Shown: in pieces, positions 40,240 through 40,696 of the stretch | Position numbering within the stretch: position 1 is the first letter of the stretch | How the letters are laid out: the number at the start of each line of letters is the position of its first letter | Position numbers and translations under genes: made by a program | NCBI GenBank assembly: GCA_964640055.1 | Contig: CAZXFH010000029.1 | Location: 1-40,696 of the forward strand | Source of the DNA: CAZXFH01 sp964640055 | Lineage (GTDB): Bacteria > Fidelibacterota > UBA2242 > JAFGTP01 | DNA: 40,696 bases | Direction of reading: 5' to 3' | Notes under the pieces: generated by a model | What the model saw: only the letters and a program-made list of their open reading frames with translations | What the model was told of the DNA's origin: nothing | Database searches by the model: none

Positions 40240-40696
40240 GAAAAAGGGTCTCAATTCCGTCGATAACCCTAAATATACCTGAATACTCTTCTCGAGATCG
40301 GGCCTGTAGCCCATTCGTAATCCCATCACGGTGAAATCGTTTTCCCCATGTGGTAAGGGTAGTGGGGAAGAGGGGGGGATAACCTCAAAAAATACAAATA
40401 ATTTAGAAAGTTTCCGATTGTGTTATTTTCTTTAGCTATTTTATAAAGTTGTACTGGTTATCCGTGGAAAGCTATCTGTTTGACCGGGAGAAGAACTATG
40501 TGGACAATATGCTTATCAGGCCGGCAGCAAGGGCTCACTGCATGAATGACTGAATTTTAGTATGAATATTTAATAATTGGTTTTGTAACCCGCAGGTCAA
40601 CCAGTCAATCCCGAGCTATGTTTTCCTTCCTTGAAAAAAGGTTATAAGCACCAATGCATATATATCTATAAGATACTTTCATAAATACTCATTTTA
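40240..40696. other. Gene-free stretch at the right end
   Basis: About 460 bases with no supported gene on either strand. A 7-base inverted repeat TTCCCCA/TGGGGAA (40342-40348 and 40363-40369) flanks a G-rich stretch but is not followed by a T run. Short frames near 40450-40550 have no start with a ribosome-binding site. It could be a promoter region for a gene beyond the window or a decayed insert next to the tRNA. Confidence 0.4.

Noticed and set aside
40110..40334. 74-codon frame starting inside the tRNA
   Set aside because: It overlaps tRNA-Lys and the terminator and has no protein similarity.
40095..40696. tRNA-Lys as attachment site of an integrated element
   Set aside because: No integrase and no repeat of the tRNA 3' end is present within the remaining 530 bases.
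1..40696. CRISPR array, insertion sequence or prophage
   Set aside because: I found no regularly spaced repeats, transposase or phage genes on either strand.

Overview
The window looks like a chromosomal segment of a Gram-negative bacterium from the FCB superphylum (Calditrichota, KSB1, Marinimicrobia or a relative). The main evidence is a type-IX-secretion-like C-terminal sorting domain on the secreted deacetylase at 7.6-8.8 kb. Supporting evidence is a set of lipoproteins and a DUF4292-type protein that such genomes usually carry. The two clearest promoters (lexA and tRNA-Lys) are of the TTGACA / -10 type, not the TTTG type of Bacteroidota proper. Nearly all genes lie on the minus strand; only the deacetylase and tRNA-Lys are on plus.

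Layout, left to right. 0-5.1 kb: a lexA-imuB-imuC(dnaE2) mutagenic repair cassette without imuA, with a candidate direct-repeat LexA operator at its head. 5.1-7.5 kb: an FmdB-type zinc ribbon and a DUF917/AroM gene pair. 7.6-8.8 kb: the secreted deacetylase. 8.8-11.8 kb: hisS, a zinc-ribbon/DUF2007 protein and an orphan sensor kinase. 11.8-34.6 kb: a large surface-polysaccharide locus. 34.7-39.8 kb: a small zinc ribbon, a GAF-GGDEF protein, an anti-sigma/ECF sigma pair, holA and uppP. 40.1 kb: tRNA-Lys(CTT), then about 0.5 kb without a gene.

The polysaccharide locus is the most interesting part. It reads in two transcription blocks. The upstream block (34.6 to 26.2 kb) has a TPR lipoprotein, a DUF4292-like lipoprotein, a GtrB/DPM1-type GT2, a second GT2, a GT4, a heparan-sulfate-type D-glucuronyl C5-epimerase and an asparagine-synthetase-like protein. 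The second block (25.9 to 10.6 kb) has a threonine-synthase-family enzyme, an APS reductase, a fold-III PLP decarboxylase, two sulfotransferases around a GT4, two more asparagine-synthetase-like proteins around a Wzx flippase, then YfhO and the kinase.

My working model, which is inference, is a sulfated, iduronate-containing, glycosaminoglycan-like polymer assembled on a lipid carrier in the cytoplasm. In the model, APS reductase supplies sulfite, the threonine-synthase-like enzyme makes cysteate, and the decarboxylase could turn it into taurine. The three asparagine-synthetase-like proteins all lack the glutaminase cysteine. They could use ATP to couple this or another amine to uronate carboxyls. 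No polymerase (Wzy), UDP-glucose dehydrogenase or PAPS-forming enzymes are visible here.
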